Assembly (NCBI RefSeq): GCF_024586455.1
Contig: NC_065922.1
Coordinates: forward strand, 22,998,089 to 23,062,088
Reading direction: 5' to 3'
Length of the DNA: 64,000 bases
Source: Bactrocera neohumeralis
Taxonomy: Eukaryota > Arthropoda > Insecta > Diptera > Tephritidae
Part shown: in pieces, positions 24,585 through 37,727 of the stretch
Position numbering within the stretch: position 1 is the first letter of the stretch
How the letters are laid out: each line of letters begins with the position of its first letter
Notes under the pieces: model-generated
Told to the model about the DNA's origin: nothing
What the model saw: the letters and a program-made list of their open reading frames with translations, nothing else
The model's database searches: none
Made by a program: the position numbers and the translations under genes

Positions 24585-24986
24585 TATCATCTTTATTTCT
24601 GATGACAGCTTCAACAGCAGTGAATTTTGAGGTTGGCCAAAAAGTCAGAGAAGACCGTCATTTATAGTACTTCTTTAACTGAAAACTGCTCGATCAGGGC
24701 AAGACAAAAAATAGTTATATGAATATTTTTAGATAGGTATTAGATAGGTATTGTGTAAAGCGACAGATCCCAAAAATTGCAAATTAGAAATATTTTCAAA
24801 ACATTCGAAAAAGTAAAAAAAAAAATGTGATTTTTTCGTCGGAAAATATTACATTTCAGAATTCTTCCCTCTAAAATTTATATGTATTTTTCTGGCTCAC
24901 GGAAAGTATATTTAATGAGGTATTCAGTTTTAAATAGCGTTTCTATCACTACAAGACATTTGCTTATTTACAGGTAAGCGTTTAAT

Positions 24987-25199
24987 TTATCGCTTAACCC
25001 TGTCATCAATGTGACTTGGCCTGCCACTACGCTTCGTCTGACCATAGGAATCCGAGTTTTCCAAGAAATTTGCAGTAGTATTTCTGTATCTAGTTACTCT
25101 AGACACTATTTCTGGTATTGTAACTCCTTTTTCATGCACTTCTCTTATCAAACCACATTCCTTGACTGATAAAATTCGTTCCTTCTTATTAAAAATCAA
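24987..25199 (-). pseudogene. Tc1-like transposase N-terminal fragment
   Basis: A minus-strand open frame of 70 codons. KECGLIREVHEKGVTIPEIV followed by TTANFLENSDSYGQTKRSGR PSHIDD resembles the paired-like helix-turn-helix start of Tc1-type transposases (pattern VxxFLxxPxxYGxxKxSGRP). No catalytic part follows, so it is a short relic. Confidence 0.7.
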
Positions 25200-28100
25200 C
25201 TTTTACTTCCCTTCCATATTTACTTAAACAACTTATGAGTTTTTTTAACCAGCGTTTAATTACTTATACATAATTATTTCCAATGACAAAGCGTTCCCAT
25301 CACGCAAAATTGAGATAACGGGACTAAAAGGGGCGAATAGAGTAGAATTTCGCTGAAGCATTCTAAAAATACATAGATGTCAATCGAAGACAATTGCATA
25401 CCAACAATACATTTTTAATTGAAATAGAGAAATTAAGCAATAATAACAGAAAAACAGAACTATGACTCTCTTCACTGAGGTATGTTACATCATTTCATAG
25501 AAAACAGCAGAAGGTGAGAAAATATTATTTATATTATAAACGTATTATTTGTACACACAACTGCGGAAATGTGCTTATGTTTAACATAAAAATATATAAA
25601 AGAAAGTTCACATAAATAAAATAATAAGTTCCAGGCGCAGCTAGCAGACCCCTACAAACAAAAAAGTCAACAGACTTTCTGAGCATAAAACGCAAGGTGT
25701 AATGCTAGTACTTAACTGTAGAATGCACTTGCCAGACAGCCAGCTCTACATGTTTGCACATGTTAACTTTTTGCTTTCTTTGTCAGTCGTAATGTGTATG
25801 TATAAAGGTGTATTTGCCGGTTTGTTGTAGGCGTTAAGTTTAAATTAACTCGCTCGCGTACGCCACGCCGGTTCAAGGATCAACTTTGGCGCGCAAAGCC
25901 ACTTATTCAACCAACAGCAGACGATGTCACAACTAAGTCAAGTTGTGGTGAAGTTAGTTCGCTCTTCTACACGCGAGATCAAACGCTGAATACACATAAG
26001 TTTAAAATACTAGGTATATTGTAGGTATAATAAATGACTTGCTAAAGTAGTCATAAATTAATAGCGACTTAAAGTTTTGATAGTAATGAATTAAAGTAAA
26101 CGTTTGCTTAGTATTCTAGTAATGATCAGCAAGAAGTTATCTTTGAACGCCCAAAATTATATTACAATTTTACAGTATTTCCGCTCTTGAAAAAGGGACT
26201 CAAAACAAAAGAATGACATGATGTTGGAAAATCGTTGAAATTTCCACACACCAGAAAAGAATCATTGAAATCGCATTGTCAGTGATTGAAGAAAATGTAC
26301 GCACAAAAATTCACCAATATTACTTACATATATACACATATACATCCATACAAACTTAGATACACACGGGCATGTGGCAAGAGATTGCTCTCTTTTGCAA
26401 TTCAAATTGTCAGCTGGGCAATGGCATTTACAACAACAAACGTTGGTATGTACGCTCACAGAATTGAAATGAAGCTATAAGGCAAAGAAAATTACCGTTG
26501 AAACTTTGAAGCGCGAAATAATTTAACACGTGTGTACACAAAAATGTTCAAAAACGGGAACCATACAAATATGTATGTACGTATTTAGTATGTTCACACA
26601 CATTCAGGGGCAAAAATATCTGTTCGCTAAAGGGATGAGTGACAAAAAGAAGCACCAAAAACAAACGCGAGAAAAACGAAAAATCCACATTTTTTACTCT
26701 GAAATCTATGAATACTGTTTTTATTAATTTAATGAAACACTGAATATTAAAAAAAAAACTTTTTATAGCAGGATTCAAAATTTAAATTTTCGACCAAAAT
26801 GTTGTGATAAATATAATTGAAAAAATATTAATCGTTAGAATATGTAAGTTTGTCGACCACTTTTCTGGAGTAGTGAAGATTATAGCTTAGTGCGAGCTCG
26901 AGGTCAAAATATTAGCACACAAAGGCTTCACGCCTGCGAAAATGTAAACTTAAATCAATTTTTTGTTAATTTTTAAACAAAATATGTATTTTAAATCTGG
27001 TATTTTAGATAATTTTTTTATTTATTTTTCAACCCGGAATTTGCTATTGAAAATTTATTTTATATTCAGATAATTGCAATTAAAAATTTGCATTTTATTT
27101 TTAACTAAGATTTTCGGAATTTCAAAAAATTACAAAAATTAAATTATAGTACATTAAACAACTTTATTTAGTAATACCGAAAATCTTACTCAAAAATAGT
27201 TCTTGATCTTAAATACGGAATTGAAAGATAAAAAATTATTTTTCATCCAAAACTTTTAATTTAAAAAGGATTGTTTTAAAATTAAAATTTTTTACGTTTT
27301 TTTTATGGCAACATATTTCAGCTCTTTTTTGTGTTACTTATTTTTAATTAATTAATAGTAGTGTTTTAGTGAAAAATTCATGTGTAAATTGTTCCTTTTA
27401 TATCCTTTTTTATTCTAGTTTTTAATGTAATAACAAATTTTTTTATTTACTATTAAATTAAAAAATAAAAATTTCAATTTTTAATCTCCAACATCTTGAA
27501 TTAAAAATTAAAAATTTAAACCCGAATATGGAAATAAAAATTGAAAATTTTTTTTAAATCCAAAATTTTTGAATAAAAAAACTCGATACCTGGTAACACT
27601 TAATATTATAAACGAATTTCAATATTAATTAGAAAATATATGTACATGTGAAAATTATCAGTTTAAATATTATATTAATTAACTAAATTAAAATATTTAT
27701 AAACATTTATTATAACTTACTTCATTAAGGTATTTCCAAATATGCTCTTCACCTGCAATCACGTATTCATTAGAAATATCACTGACACAACAACAAATAA
27801 TAGTTCGTAATCGAAGACATGCATACATGCATATGTTTATATTAACACTTAACAAGAAGTTTCTTTGTTATATTCCTTGCACAACATAAAATATGAGAAC
27901 AGTTTTTGCAAAAATCGCTTGCAACGGAAACGTCAAACCTGCACGGAAATGAAGTAAAATAATGAAATGCAAAATAGCGAATCAGAAATGCAACTAATGC
28001 CAACGGTGCAAATTATCACAACCAGAAAAGTTGATCTACAATCATTTAACTCATTGTGTTGCAGTTGTTGTGTATTTTCACATGTTAAAGCAAATTATTG

Positions 28101-28860
28101 CAATATGAAATCTATAAATCGTTATCCTTTAGCATTTGGCTAAAAAGCCTCACTCTCAAGGCCACTCCACTTTTAGGTTAGAAATGCACACACAACTGCC
28201 ACGGAGCCTGTTGATCTTTTATATACTTTTAATTGATTGCAAATAACACTACATGCTCATTTTACTATTCAACCATACTCTAAAGAGTTTATATGCACAC
28301 CGAACGATTAAATTCTTTAAAATTAATACAATTTTAACACGACGCGCACTTGAAAAAATTATAGCGGTTTAAAATCACGCCACTAACTGAAAATGTCAAA
28401 ATAACTGCGGAAGTAGAAGGAAAAAGGAAGAAATGATATAAAGCTGTCAACACAAGCAGCACTGTAGCACATTGACGGACAACAAATTATGCGTCGTGTT
28501 ATTATTACTTTAGGAAATAGCGAAAAAGCCGAATAATTTATTACCAAAAATTGTTTTCTTTATAGAAAATAACGCCGACTTTGCTTTGAGTAAGACGTTT
28601 GTTACATAAAATTTTAAAATATATTCAACAAATTTCGAAAATTTCAAATTGGGAAATACATTTTTGCGTTGGCAATGCTTTACCTGACGTTTCATAGTTG
28701 TCAATGAATTTTCAACGGTCGAACTAGCAGAACAGCAGCAGCGAATTAAAATCATCAGTTTTATTCGCGTTAAGTATATAAATAAGCTAATAAACGGTTT
28801 TAAAACATAGCAAAGTGAGATTTAAGTCAGATTCATATCGCTGGTGAACATAAACATTTA
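25200..28860. other. Intergenic; AT-rich region upstream of Ocrl
   Basis: No supported gene. 26940-27600 is extremely AT-rich with diverged short repeats (listed separately). A TCAGTT initiator-like site at 28755-28760 lies about 370 nt before the Ocrl start codon and could mark its transcription start, but I cannot confirm it. Confidence 0.5.
26940..27600. repeat. Diverged AT-rich short-unit repeat
   Basis: Long run of AATTAAAAATTxAAAATTT-type units with occasional CCGGAAT, CCCGAAT or CCAAAAT breaks, about 85-90% A+T. Similar wording (TACTATTAAATTAAAAA) recurs near 54210. It looks like a degenerate tandem repeat and is not a coding region. Confidence 0.6.
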
Positions 28861-29123
28861 TCTTTTCATTGAAGAGCAAAAATCAATATCAGTGACGTGA
28901 AAAACGAAAATTTTATAATGGAAAGCAAAACAACACCCAAAACGCTTTGGTATTCGCTGCAGTAGAAAAGTCCCACGAACTGACGCAAACGTCGTATCTT
29001 ATCGATGACGTTTTTATACAAACAAAACAGAGTGTAAAAATTACTAAAAATAGCAACAAAAGAAAAGTACACTGAAATATTTATAATTGTAGTTAGAGTG
29101 GGATATTAGTAACAGTAAGGAAG

Positions 29124-32100
29124 ATGAACACTGATCCGGCAATGTCGTCTAAGTCAACGACGCTATCGTCGTTAAATAGTATACCAACGATATCAGCGGC
29201 TGTTTCCAGCTCAGGATTATTAGGAAGTGTAGTCTCAGATAATGATATGCGAGATGGAGAAATATCTTTAAATACAATTGAAATAGTGCAACGAAAATTC
29301 AAAGACAACGAAAAAGTCTTATCGGTAAGCAAAATTTGTATTTATAATTGTACACAAGTTATTAAAATTTTTTCTTTAAGATTTTTGAAGCCTATCAAAT
29401 TATTGGACAAGAGCATCGAAGTCGCTTGTTGGCGTTAGTAGTGTCAGTGGCAGGCGGCACCTACGCAGTTTTCTCCCTTGCAACAGCGCGCTTACCGCCA
29501 CGCAACGTCAATGACTTGTCCATTGATAAGATTTTCGCGTTAAATGAAACTTTTCAAATAGGCAGTGGTAAATATCTGTGATTTGTACATGTACATGTAT
29601 GTATGTGTTCAAATTAACATGAAACTAATGTGTGCTCACAAATTCAGATAAAAAGGGTTCCATATCGCAATTGCAATTCGATCTAAAAACAGCCGATGAG
29701 GCGGCCGTGAAATATTTCTACTACCCAATCATATCAGCCGAGGGCGCATCTGATTTCGAAACGTTTCATGCGCAAATCATATCAGCTAAATTTTCAATGA
29801 CACACTCAACCGCGGCAACGGAATCGATTTTGAGTTATAGTTGGCTGAACGATTACCGACAAATCGGCGAAGTGAAGCAGGAGTTGAAACGACGTGAAAA
29901 TGAATATATTGTTTTCAAGGATTTTATGTACGTTTTTAGCTATAATACATTTTCTTTTAATATTGTTATTTATATTTTTTAAGTGTGTATTGTGGCACTT
30001 GGAATGTAAATAACAAGCCATATAGTGACAGTCCATTGCACTTGTGGCTATCAAATGGTGAGCAACCAGCCGACATATATGCCATTGCGCTACAAGAGCT
30101 GGATACATCAGCTAAAGCCATTACTTTCAGCGAAAATCGCCCTGACCCCATGTGGATGTGAGTTTTATCTAATAAAATACATACCACTTTGATGATAATG
30201 ATTCATTAATCTATCGTTACAATGCAGAAGTAAAATGCTATCAAGTTTACACAAAGATGGCGAATATGAGGAGTTAACTAGCGTACGTCTCGTTGGCATG
30301 ATGTTAACAATCATCATACGTAAACAATTACGGCCATATATTGCCCGTTGTCGAGTCAAAACAGTAGCGCGCGGCGTTTTCAACACACTGGGCAACAAAG
30401 GCGGCGTTGCGGTGAGCATACAACTGAATGAAGGCAACCTCTGCTTTGTAAACTCACATTTAGCTGCTCATATGGCTTTCGTTGAGGCACGCAATGAAGA
30501 TTATGCGGGTATCGTACGTGGTTTAGTGTTCGATGATGATCTAAAACGTACCATTAATGATCACGAGTGAGTAAAGGAAAAAATAAGTGCAAAGATCTGC
30601 ATTTTTACCGTTTTCTTTTTTCACAGACACATCTTTTGGATTGGTGACTTAAATTATCGCATTGAAGAGCCGCCAGGCCTACAATTGCCATGTAATCGCG
30701 CTTCACCAAACGCTTACGATGTACTTATGAAGTATGATCAGTTACGCATTGAAATGGGTAAAGGCAATTGCTTTGATGGTTACAGTGAAGGGCGTATCAA
30801 ATTTCGACCCACCTACAAGTACGATGTAGGCACTGATAATTTTGACAGCAGGTGCGTAATTTAATGCTAAATTACATGATTTTATGTTCTTTACATTTTG
30901 TTCACGTTTTCAGTGAGAAACAACGCGCGCCAGCATACTGCGATCGTGTGCTATGGAAAGGTGTGCGTATTGAGCAGTTGGCTTACAATAGTATTATGGA
31001 GATACGACAGAGTGATCACAAGCCTGTTTATGCAATATTTCGTGTAAAAATCAAAACCAAAGATGAGAAGCGTTACAAACGCATACACGAAGAAGTCTTG
31101 AAGCTGGTTGATAAACGTGAAAATGAGAATCAACCACAAATAAGTGTCGATAAAACCGTGCTCGATTTTGGTGTCGTACGTTTCAACGAGTTGTCCGTAT
31201 GTGATTTCACTGTCTCGAATAACTGTCAAATGCCGGTGGAGTTTATGTTCAAAGTCAAAGACCCACCATTGAATGATATATGCGAAAAGTGGTTGCAAGT
31301 CGAACCGCGTGCCGAAACGCTAATGACCGATAGCACCAAGCGTGTACGCGTTAAATTGCTGGCAGATGTGCGTTCCATAACGGGCTTGTTGAAGAAAATA
31401 CGCACGACCAATTGGAAATTCGATTTCGACATATTGATATTGCATGTAAAAAACGGACCAGATATGTTTTTGACGGTCACCGGCGAGTACAAGCCAAGTT
31501 GTTTTGGTCTTTCGGTGGAAACGCTTTGTCGCACCAATCAACCGCTAAACACGTATACGCAAGCGCAAATTAAAGATTTGGTAAGTAATGCTATGCTAAG
31601 CAAAATAAGTTGTTAATTTCTTGTTTAACCGCATAAACTCGACTTTCAGATGAATGATGATTCACCGGAATTCCGTGTGACAATGCCACGCGAGTTTTTC
31701 TTCCTCATCGACTATCTGCACAAGCAGGGCAATAAAGTGGAAGGTGCTTTCGAAACATTGGAATATAAACATGCGCGCAGCTTGCAATTTAACGTTATAC
31801 GCGATTGGTTGGACACATGGTCGAGCGAGGAATTTCGTAAGTAAACGCATGTTTTGCAATGTTCCTTTCTACAAAACATTACAGTAAATTTTTCTTTGGG
31901 CAAATTAGCCGGTACGCCACAAGCAGCTGCTGAGGCGCTACTCATGCTATTAGACTTGCCCGAAAAGCCCTTACTTGATCCTTTTGTCGAAGATTTATTG
32001 CAAACAAATACGGCCGCAGAAGCCATGGAGTTGATATCATTGCTGAGCTCACCGCGCCGCAATGTCTTCGTGCATTTATGCATGTTTCTACGCCAAGGCA

Positions 32101-32804
32101 TAGAGCGGCAGTACTATAATTTACAGCACGTCGGTATGTACACACGCTAACCACGCAAAATGAAGTTGAAAAAAAAAATTATTTTAATTTGAAAAAATTA
32201 AAAACCAAAAAAAAATTAAAAAATAAGTTAAAAAAAAATAAAAAATAATTTAAAAAAAAAAATAAAAAATAAAAAAAAAACATAAAAACATAAAAAGTAC
32301 AAAAAAGTCAAAAATAAGTTTAAAAAATTTAAATTAAATCAAATTTTATTTTAAATAAAATTAAAAAGAAGTCAAATAAAATTAAATATTAAAAAAATAA
32401 TAATTAAAGAAAATAACTAAAGAATTTTAAATTATAAAAAATAAAAAAAATAATAATTCTAAAAAACTTTAAATTAAAAAAAAATTGTAAACAAATAAAA
32501 AAATCAAAATATTAAAAAATCCATTGATTATTTACTATTTGCATTTTTTGCTCCCACAGCCAGCGTGTTCGGGCGTGTATTGCTGCGCAGCACCGCACAC
32601 GCAGGTCGCGATTTTTATCGTGAGACTCGATGTCGCGATTTCATGCATCGCTTCATATCCAGCGACATTGGCGGCACATTGTCGACAGGTATTACCGATA
32701 GCAGCGGTATCAGCGGCGTAGACGGTGGCGCTAGTGGCGGCAGTAGTAATGGCGGCGGCGGTGGCGATGGCAGTAACACTGCTCGTATTAATGCAATTAA
32801 TTAG
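29124..32804 (+). CDS. Ocrl: Inositol polyphosphate 5-phosphatase OCRL
   Basis: Removes the 5-phosphate from PI(4,5)P2 and related lipids on endosomes, Golgi and plasma membrane. Ten exons, all GT/AG: 29124-29324, 29381-29567, 29648-29927, 29984-30157, 30228-30566, 30627-30851, 30914-31580, 31650-31836, 31885-32133, 32560-32804; one frame, 917 residues. An N-terminal PH-like region (about 50-200) precedes the phosphatase core with VYCGTWNVNN, NTLGNKGGVAVS, NSHLAAH, HIFWIGDLNYRI (catalytic Asp) and RAPAYCDRVLWKG. The ASH domain (VLDFGVVRF...) follows, then the C-terminal RhoGAP-like domain (TPQAAAEALL, NVFVHLCMFLR, ASVFGRVLLRS). All catalytic motifs are intact. The C-terminus adds a Gly/Ser tail. 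The start ATG at 29124 is the first in frame. The acceptor of exon 9 could alternatively be at 31909. Confidence 0.93.
32155..32530 (+). repeat. A-rich low-complexity stretch in last Ocrl intron
   Basis: The last Ocrl intron (32134-32559, 426 nt against 56-83 nt for the other Ocrl introns) is filled with A runs broken by TT, T or G, with almost no C on the plus strand. It could be an expanded or inserted poly-A-derived sequence. Confidence 0.8.
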
Positions 32805-33790
32805 ATTTAATGTATATGTACTTGTATATGCTATTGCTATTTTTTTGTTGTCAGCAATTATTTGTACAATGTATTATTTTAAATTTGCTTCTCTATAGTT
32901 ATTTAATGCTTAAGTTTATGTTTTCTGTTTTAATGCAATATATAACGGTTTATTTGCATGTCAAATTGTTGCAAGTTGCGGTATTCGCTTGCTACTCACA
33001 CATCTGTGCACGATAGCATTTGTCATGAATTTATTTCTTTAAAACGATTATCGCGTATTATTAAATTAACAACAACATTTACGTGTCTAAGGTTGATGAG
33101 AATGATTACTTAATGCTCTGCTATTAATTTAAACGCTTAATGAAATAGAAATGTAAACGAATTTCGAATTCGCGCTAAGCAAAAATATATATATTAAAAA
33201 TATATATATATAAAAAAAGGATATGAAATTTTTAAAATTTATAAAATATTTACAGCGAAGCATTTAGAAATGTACTGCGCTTGTACTTCTCTGAAGAACA
33301 TATACACTCAATGTCTAATATATACAACAAAATCTCACGACGCTTAAGGTCTATAAAAACATTAGTGTTCTATATACTGTAGGAAGTAGCGATTTGTATT
33401 TTTTTTTTTGTTTTGGCATTTAGCTAAACCGCAAAAGCAATAACTACGTGAAATCGGATAATGTAATTGCCTTATTTGCACGTGTATATTATTTGCGGTC
33501 TGAACTTACATATATTCCACGTCTTTGCTGCATTTAAGCGGAGTTCTGCCTAAATGTTGTGTTGGTTGAGTAAACAAACGTACACACATACATATGAATT
33601 TTTGTGAAAAATAATAAGAGTTAATAATGAACGCCGTACGTTTGAAAAATACAATTTTTAGAGCTTATATACATTAGTCATAAGTTGATGATAGCTAATT
33701 GTCGGTTTGTTAATATGTTTGTCTTAGTGTTGAATAATAATTGAAATTATTACAAAGTGCAAAATATCGAAATAAAAATGTATGTATATT
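32805..33790 (+). other. Probable Ocrl 3' UTR with poly(A) signal
   Basis: AT-rich sequence without open frames of note. An AATAAA at 33771-33776 is a plausible cleavage signal, which would give a 3' UTR of about 1 kb. The extent is inferred. Confidence 0.45.
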
Positions 33791-34019
33791 AACCGAATGA
33801 TTTTTATTTTAATTTTTTTTTAAACGATACAAATAAATAAAATTAAATTTGACTTAAAAATATTAATAAAAAAACAATCAAATATAAATGAATAAATGTA
33901 TGTAGTTTCTTTTAAAATTTTTTGAAAGCAAAAAAAAATAAAACCCTTGGAAAGAAATATTGAACAGATAAACATATTTAGAAGACAAACTCATAAATAA
34001 TACCCTTCACAAACAAAAA

Positions 34020-34612
34020 TGTTTTCATAGAAAAACTTGAGTTTTATTTTTATCGATCGGTTTTGTATAATAGCTATAGTGACACGATCTGAACTATTTC
34101 TTTGGAGATTACTTTATTACCTTAGACAATATTCGATGCCAAATTACTTGAAAATATCACGTCAAATAAGAATGTTTTCCATATAAGCACCTGACTCCGA
34201 TCGTTCAGTTTTTACGGCAGCTATATGCTATAGTGATCCGATCGAAGATTGCACCATTGCCGTAGGCAATAATCCGTGCCAAATTATTTGGAGATATCTT
34301 CCATAGGAGAATTTGATTTCGATCGTTCAGTTTGCACGGCAAACACTGTATGCTATAGTGATTCGTTATAGCTGATTCCAACAAATGAGCAGTTTCTTAG
34401 AGAGAAAAGGATGTGTGAAAATTTTGAAATCAATATCTCAAAAACTTAGGGACTATTTCGCCAGTCGCCGGACTGACATGGTAAAATCCACTCAGCTCTT
34501 CACACTACTCGATTATATATACAAATTTACATTTTATAGGGTCTCCGAAGTTTCCTTCTGGTTGTTTCAAACTTCTTAACAAACTTAATACACCTGGTTC
34601 AGAATATAAAAA
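34020..34612 (-). repeat. Interspersed repeat family, copy A
   Basis: Minus-oriented copy of a repeat present five times in this window. On the plus strand it shows three tandem blocks of the type GATCGTTCAGTTTTTACGGC / AGCTATATGCTATAGTGATCCGATC at about 34050, 34200 and 34321 (period about 120-150 bp). It ends near GTTCAGAATATA, the reverse of the TATACYCTG start seen in copy B. Non-coding. Confidence 0.7.
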
Positions 34613-37600
34613 TTGCACTTTGTACCGCCGAAGGTATATACTCCAATGTTTAAGATGAAATAAAAATCTATGCTGGTTCTATGGTGATAATCGAAGATTT
34701 TACACTCTTCATTACAAAGAGCTGGATGGCTCATTTATTCTCAAAAAAACGTTGCAAAAGGCAAGCCTTCAACTTGTTAAAACATTTTCGAATTTTACAT
34801 GGACATACCTACATAACAGACGTAGACCCGACTTTCGTGGAAACGGAATAATATTATAGTACAATATAGTGTTAAACATTCTTTTTGTAAATTTCGTAGT
34901 ATATATCATCGGGTTTACTTTTCCAAAACAAACAAATGTGACACATGTATTTTCTAAATTTTATTTATCCTTTGAAATACGATACATACATACGTCATTG
35001 TGTATGTGCAACTAAATGTGCTTTTGTTGCAAATTATTTTAGTTATTTAGTAATTTTGCCACTTACCTACATACGTACTTATTTATCACATACATATGTA
35101 TAAATTATAAATTTTATTTGTTTTTATTTGTATTTCCGTATTAACTGTCACCTCCTGTTGATTAGTTTAATCAAAAGTTGAGTTGATACCTAAACAGATA
35201 TGCGTATGATCTGTTTATTTGTATGTATACGATATTTATTTATTTTATGCCAATGTTGAGTGCTTTTGCTTCATAAAATATTTAATTTAGGCATGTTTAA
35301 TTGATTTTGCTCTTCGAGTGTGTTTGTAGTTCAATTATTATACTACTTCTATTTTCAAATTATTTTTATTGACTCCAAACTTTGTTGCAATAAACAGAAG
35401 TTGATGTGTTCTTAAATATTTTTTTTTATATACTTTGTTCTATAAAATACTTGCTTTATAAAACTAGTATGTATGTATGTGTTCAGCTTAATTTGTGTTT
35501 AATTTGGTTTGATTTTGATATATTTATTATTTATATCTGCTGGTATATTATAAAAAAAATGTATTTTATGTCGTTTGCTAGCTGATATCACTGACTTTTC
35601 AGCTATTTGCCAATTAAACTGAAATTTCTTTTTGTTTTCGCTTAACGATTCTCATGTTATATTGTTTGATTGATGATTGAAAGCTTCTGAATTGAAGTAA
35701 ATGATTTGTTTACAAATGTAAAATTGTGTGCGAGGAATATAAACATTTTAGTATTGTAATGTAATGTAAGCAATTGTTTTAAACCAATAGATAAAAAGCA
35801 AAATTCGACAAACGAAGATATATTTAATTTTTTACAGAAGAATTATAAATATTAAGCTAATTAAAAATAATCATATATATGTATAGGTATATTATTTATA
35901 TATAAAAGTAACTCTCGAGCAACCACTCACCGTTATCTCGTTTTGCGCTGTCACCGCTTCACAGCGATTAATAGCTAACAAGTGTTATTATTTTTGTAAT
36001 ATCAAAATTCATTGTTATTGTTTTTGTTTAAACAAAAACATTGTTAAAAACAAAAACATGATCTGATCTAGTTTTAGGCAACACTGCTGGGGAGATAGCA
36101 CTCATTCGGATGCAAATCCAGTTTAGTTCCGTTTATGTAAATCCATAAATAATCAAAGTAAATGCTTTTCTGTTGTTTACATTACAATATTTGATATATT
36201 TCTGTTTTGTAACTTAAATAATACAAAAACAACTGAATATATGTATGCATGTATGTACGTTGTATTGTGGTATGTAAATAGTGGAAAGTGTGGGTACAAA
36301 AGTTACTTTTTAACCTTAACTTGTTGAAAATACATACGCATGTATTCGCGTACATACATATATATAATATGTATATATAAATATACTATTATTATTATTT
36401 TTTTTGTAACTGCTATTAAATTGTGTCTCATATTGTATAGAATTAAAAAAAAAAAAAACAATAAAGAAATAATAAATGATAAACTAAATTGCATGTTTTT
36501 CTTATTTTATTTTCTTGTTTAATTAAAAGTCTAGTTTTATTTTTTTTCAATGCATACGCCGAATGATTGCATACTTGCATTTAAGATCGAATCTAAATTA
36601 TTACACATAAATTGGGAAAATTCTGAATTAGCCCGCTACATTGATAAATTTGTGTTTCATTTACCTCTTATTTGAGTGTAACGAAGCGGTTTCCCTCTTC
36701 TCTTGCTCTGACGACTTATAAATTATTATTATTATTATATTATATAGTGTATTTTCTTACATTTAGATAAGATAAAATTGTAATGAATTATGCTAAAAAT
36801 TGATTTAACTCAAATAATGTTTGTTTATCATGTATATTTTATAGTATATATATACCATATGTATGTATATGCAGTGATGTGCCCTTCCTTGAGGAAAAAT
36901 CAAAAAAGAAAGCACACTAGTATTTATGTATACATGCTTTAAAAACAAAATTTCTACTAAAACTGAATTAGTGTGCACTGTTCCAGTAAAAATTGCCTTG
37001 CCGCTATATGCTCTGCGCTGTCCTTCCATTCAAATATGCAGATTTTCATTTAAATTTACGTTTTTTTGTGTGATTTTAATTTTTTTTCGCGTTTTATAAA
37101 TAAAAACGAAATTGTAACTCTCAAAAATTTCTAAAGTTTGTACGCTAATACGTTCTACTAAATGTGTTTTGTTTGTGTGGGTGTAGATGTATATATATGT
37201 GAGTGTGTGTTCATGATGATAATTAAGGAGAACAGTCCGTTGCCATTCGCACATAAAATGGCAAACTATTCCTATTAACTTACATAACTAGGCATACATA
37301 TTTAATTATGTATTCAAATGTATTGCAAGTAATGTTGTGTCTATCATAATGAAATAAGTTGATTGTTACATACTAAACGTTATATACTATGGATAATATG
37401 CATATACGTATGTAGTTAATTCATACATATATTATGAAATAGTTTGAGGCATATTTTAATGTCTCTCATCTTAATCTTCCGTCTGCTGTTTAAATAAGCA
37501 TTATTGACGTCGCCGATTTTGATATTTCTTTTTCCCTCTTAAATTCATCATGCATTCATCTACAGCGTTAAGTGGTGGGTGGTGGTAGTAGTAGTGCTGC

Positions 37601-37640
37601 AGCATTCGGGGAGGGTAGAATGCTACATTAAACCTTCAAC
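34613..37640. other. Intergenic, very AT-rich
   Basis: No supported gene. It contains many TACATACATATGTATG microsatellites. Part of the right side may be Top1 3' UTR: TTTATT at 37645-37650 is a minus-strand AATAAA about 80 nt after the Top1 stop. Confidence 0.5.
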
Positions 37641-37727
37641 ATTATTTATTTACGATTAAACATCATACTTGCGCCGAATTCGTTACCGTGCGCCATTGCC
37701 GCCGACATACAATACATTAATATGTAT

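Noticed and set aside
28510..28755. 81-codon minus-strand open frame before Ocrl
   Set aside because: No recognisable domain, and it lies in the likely Ocrl promoter region on the opposite strand.
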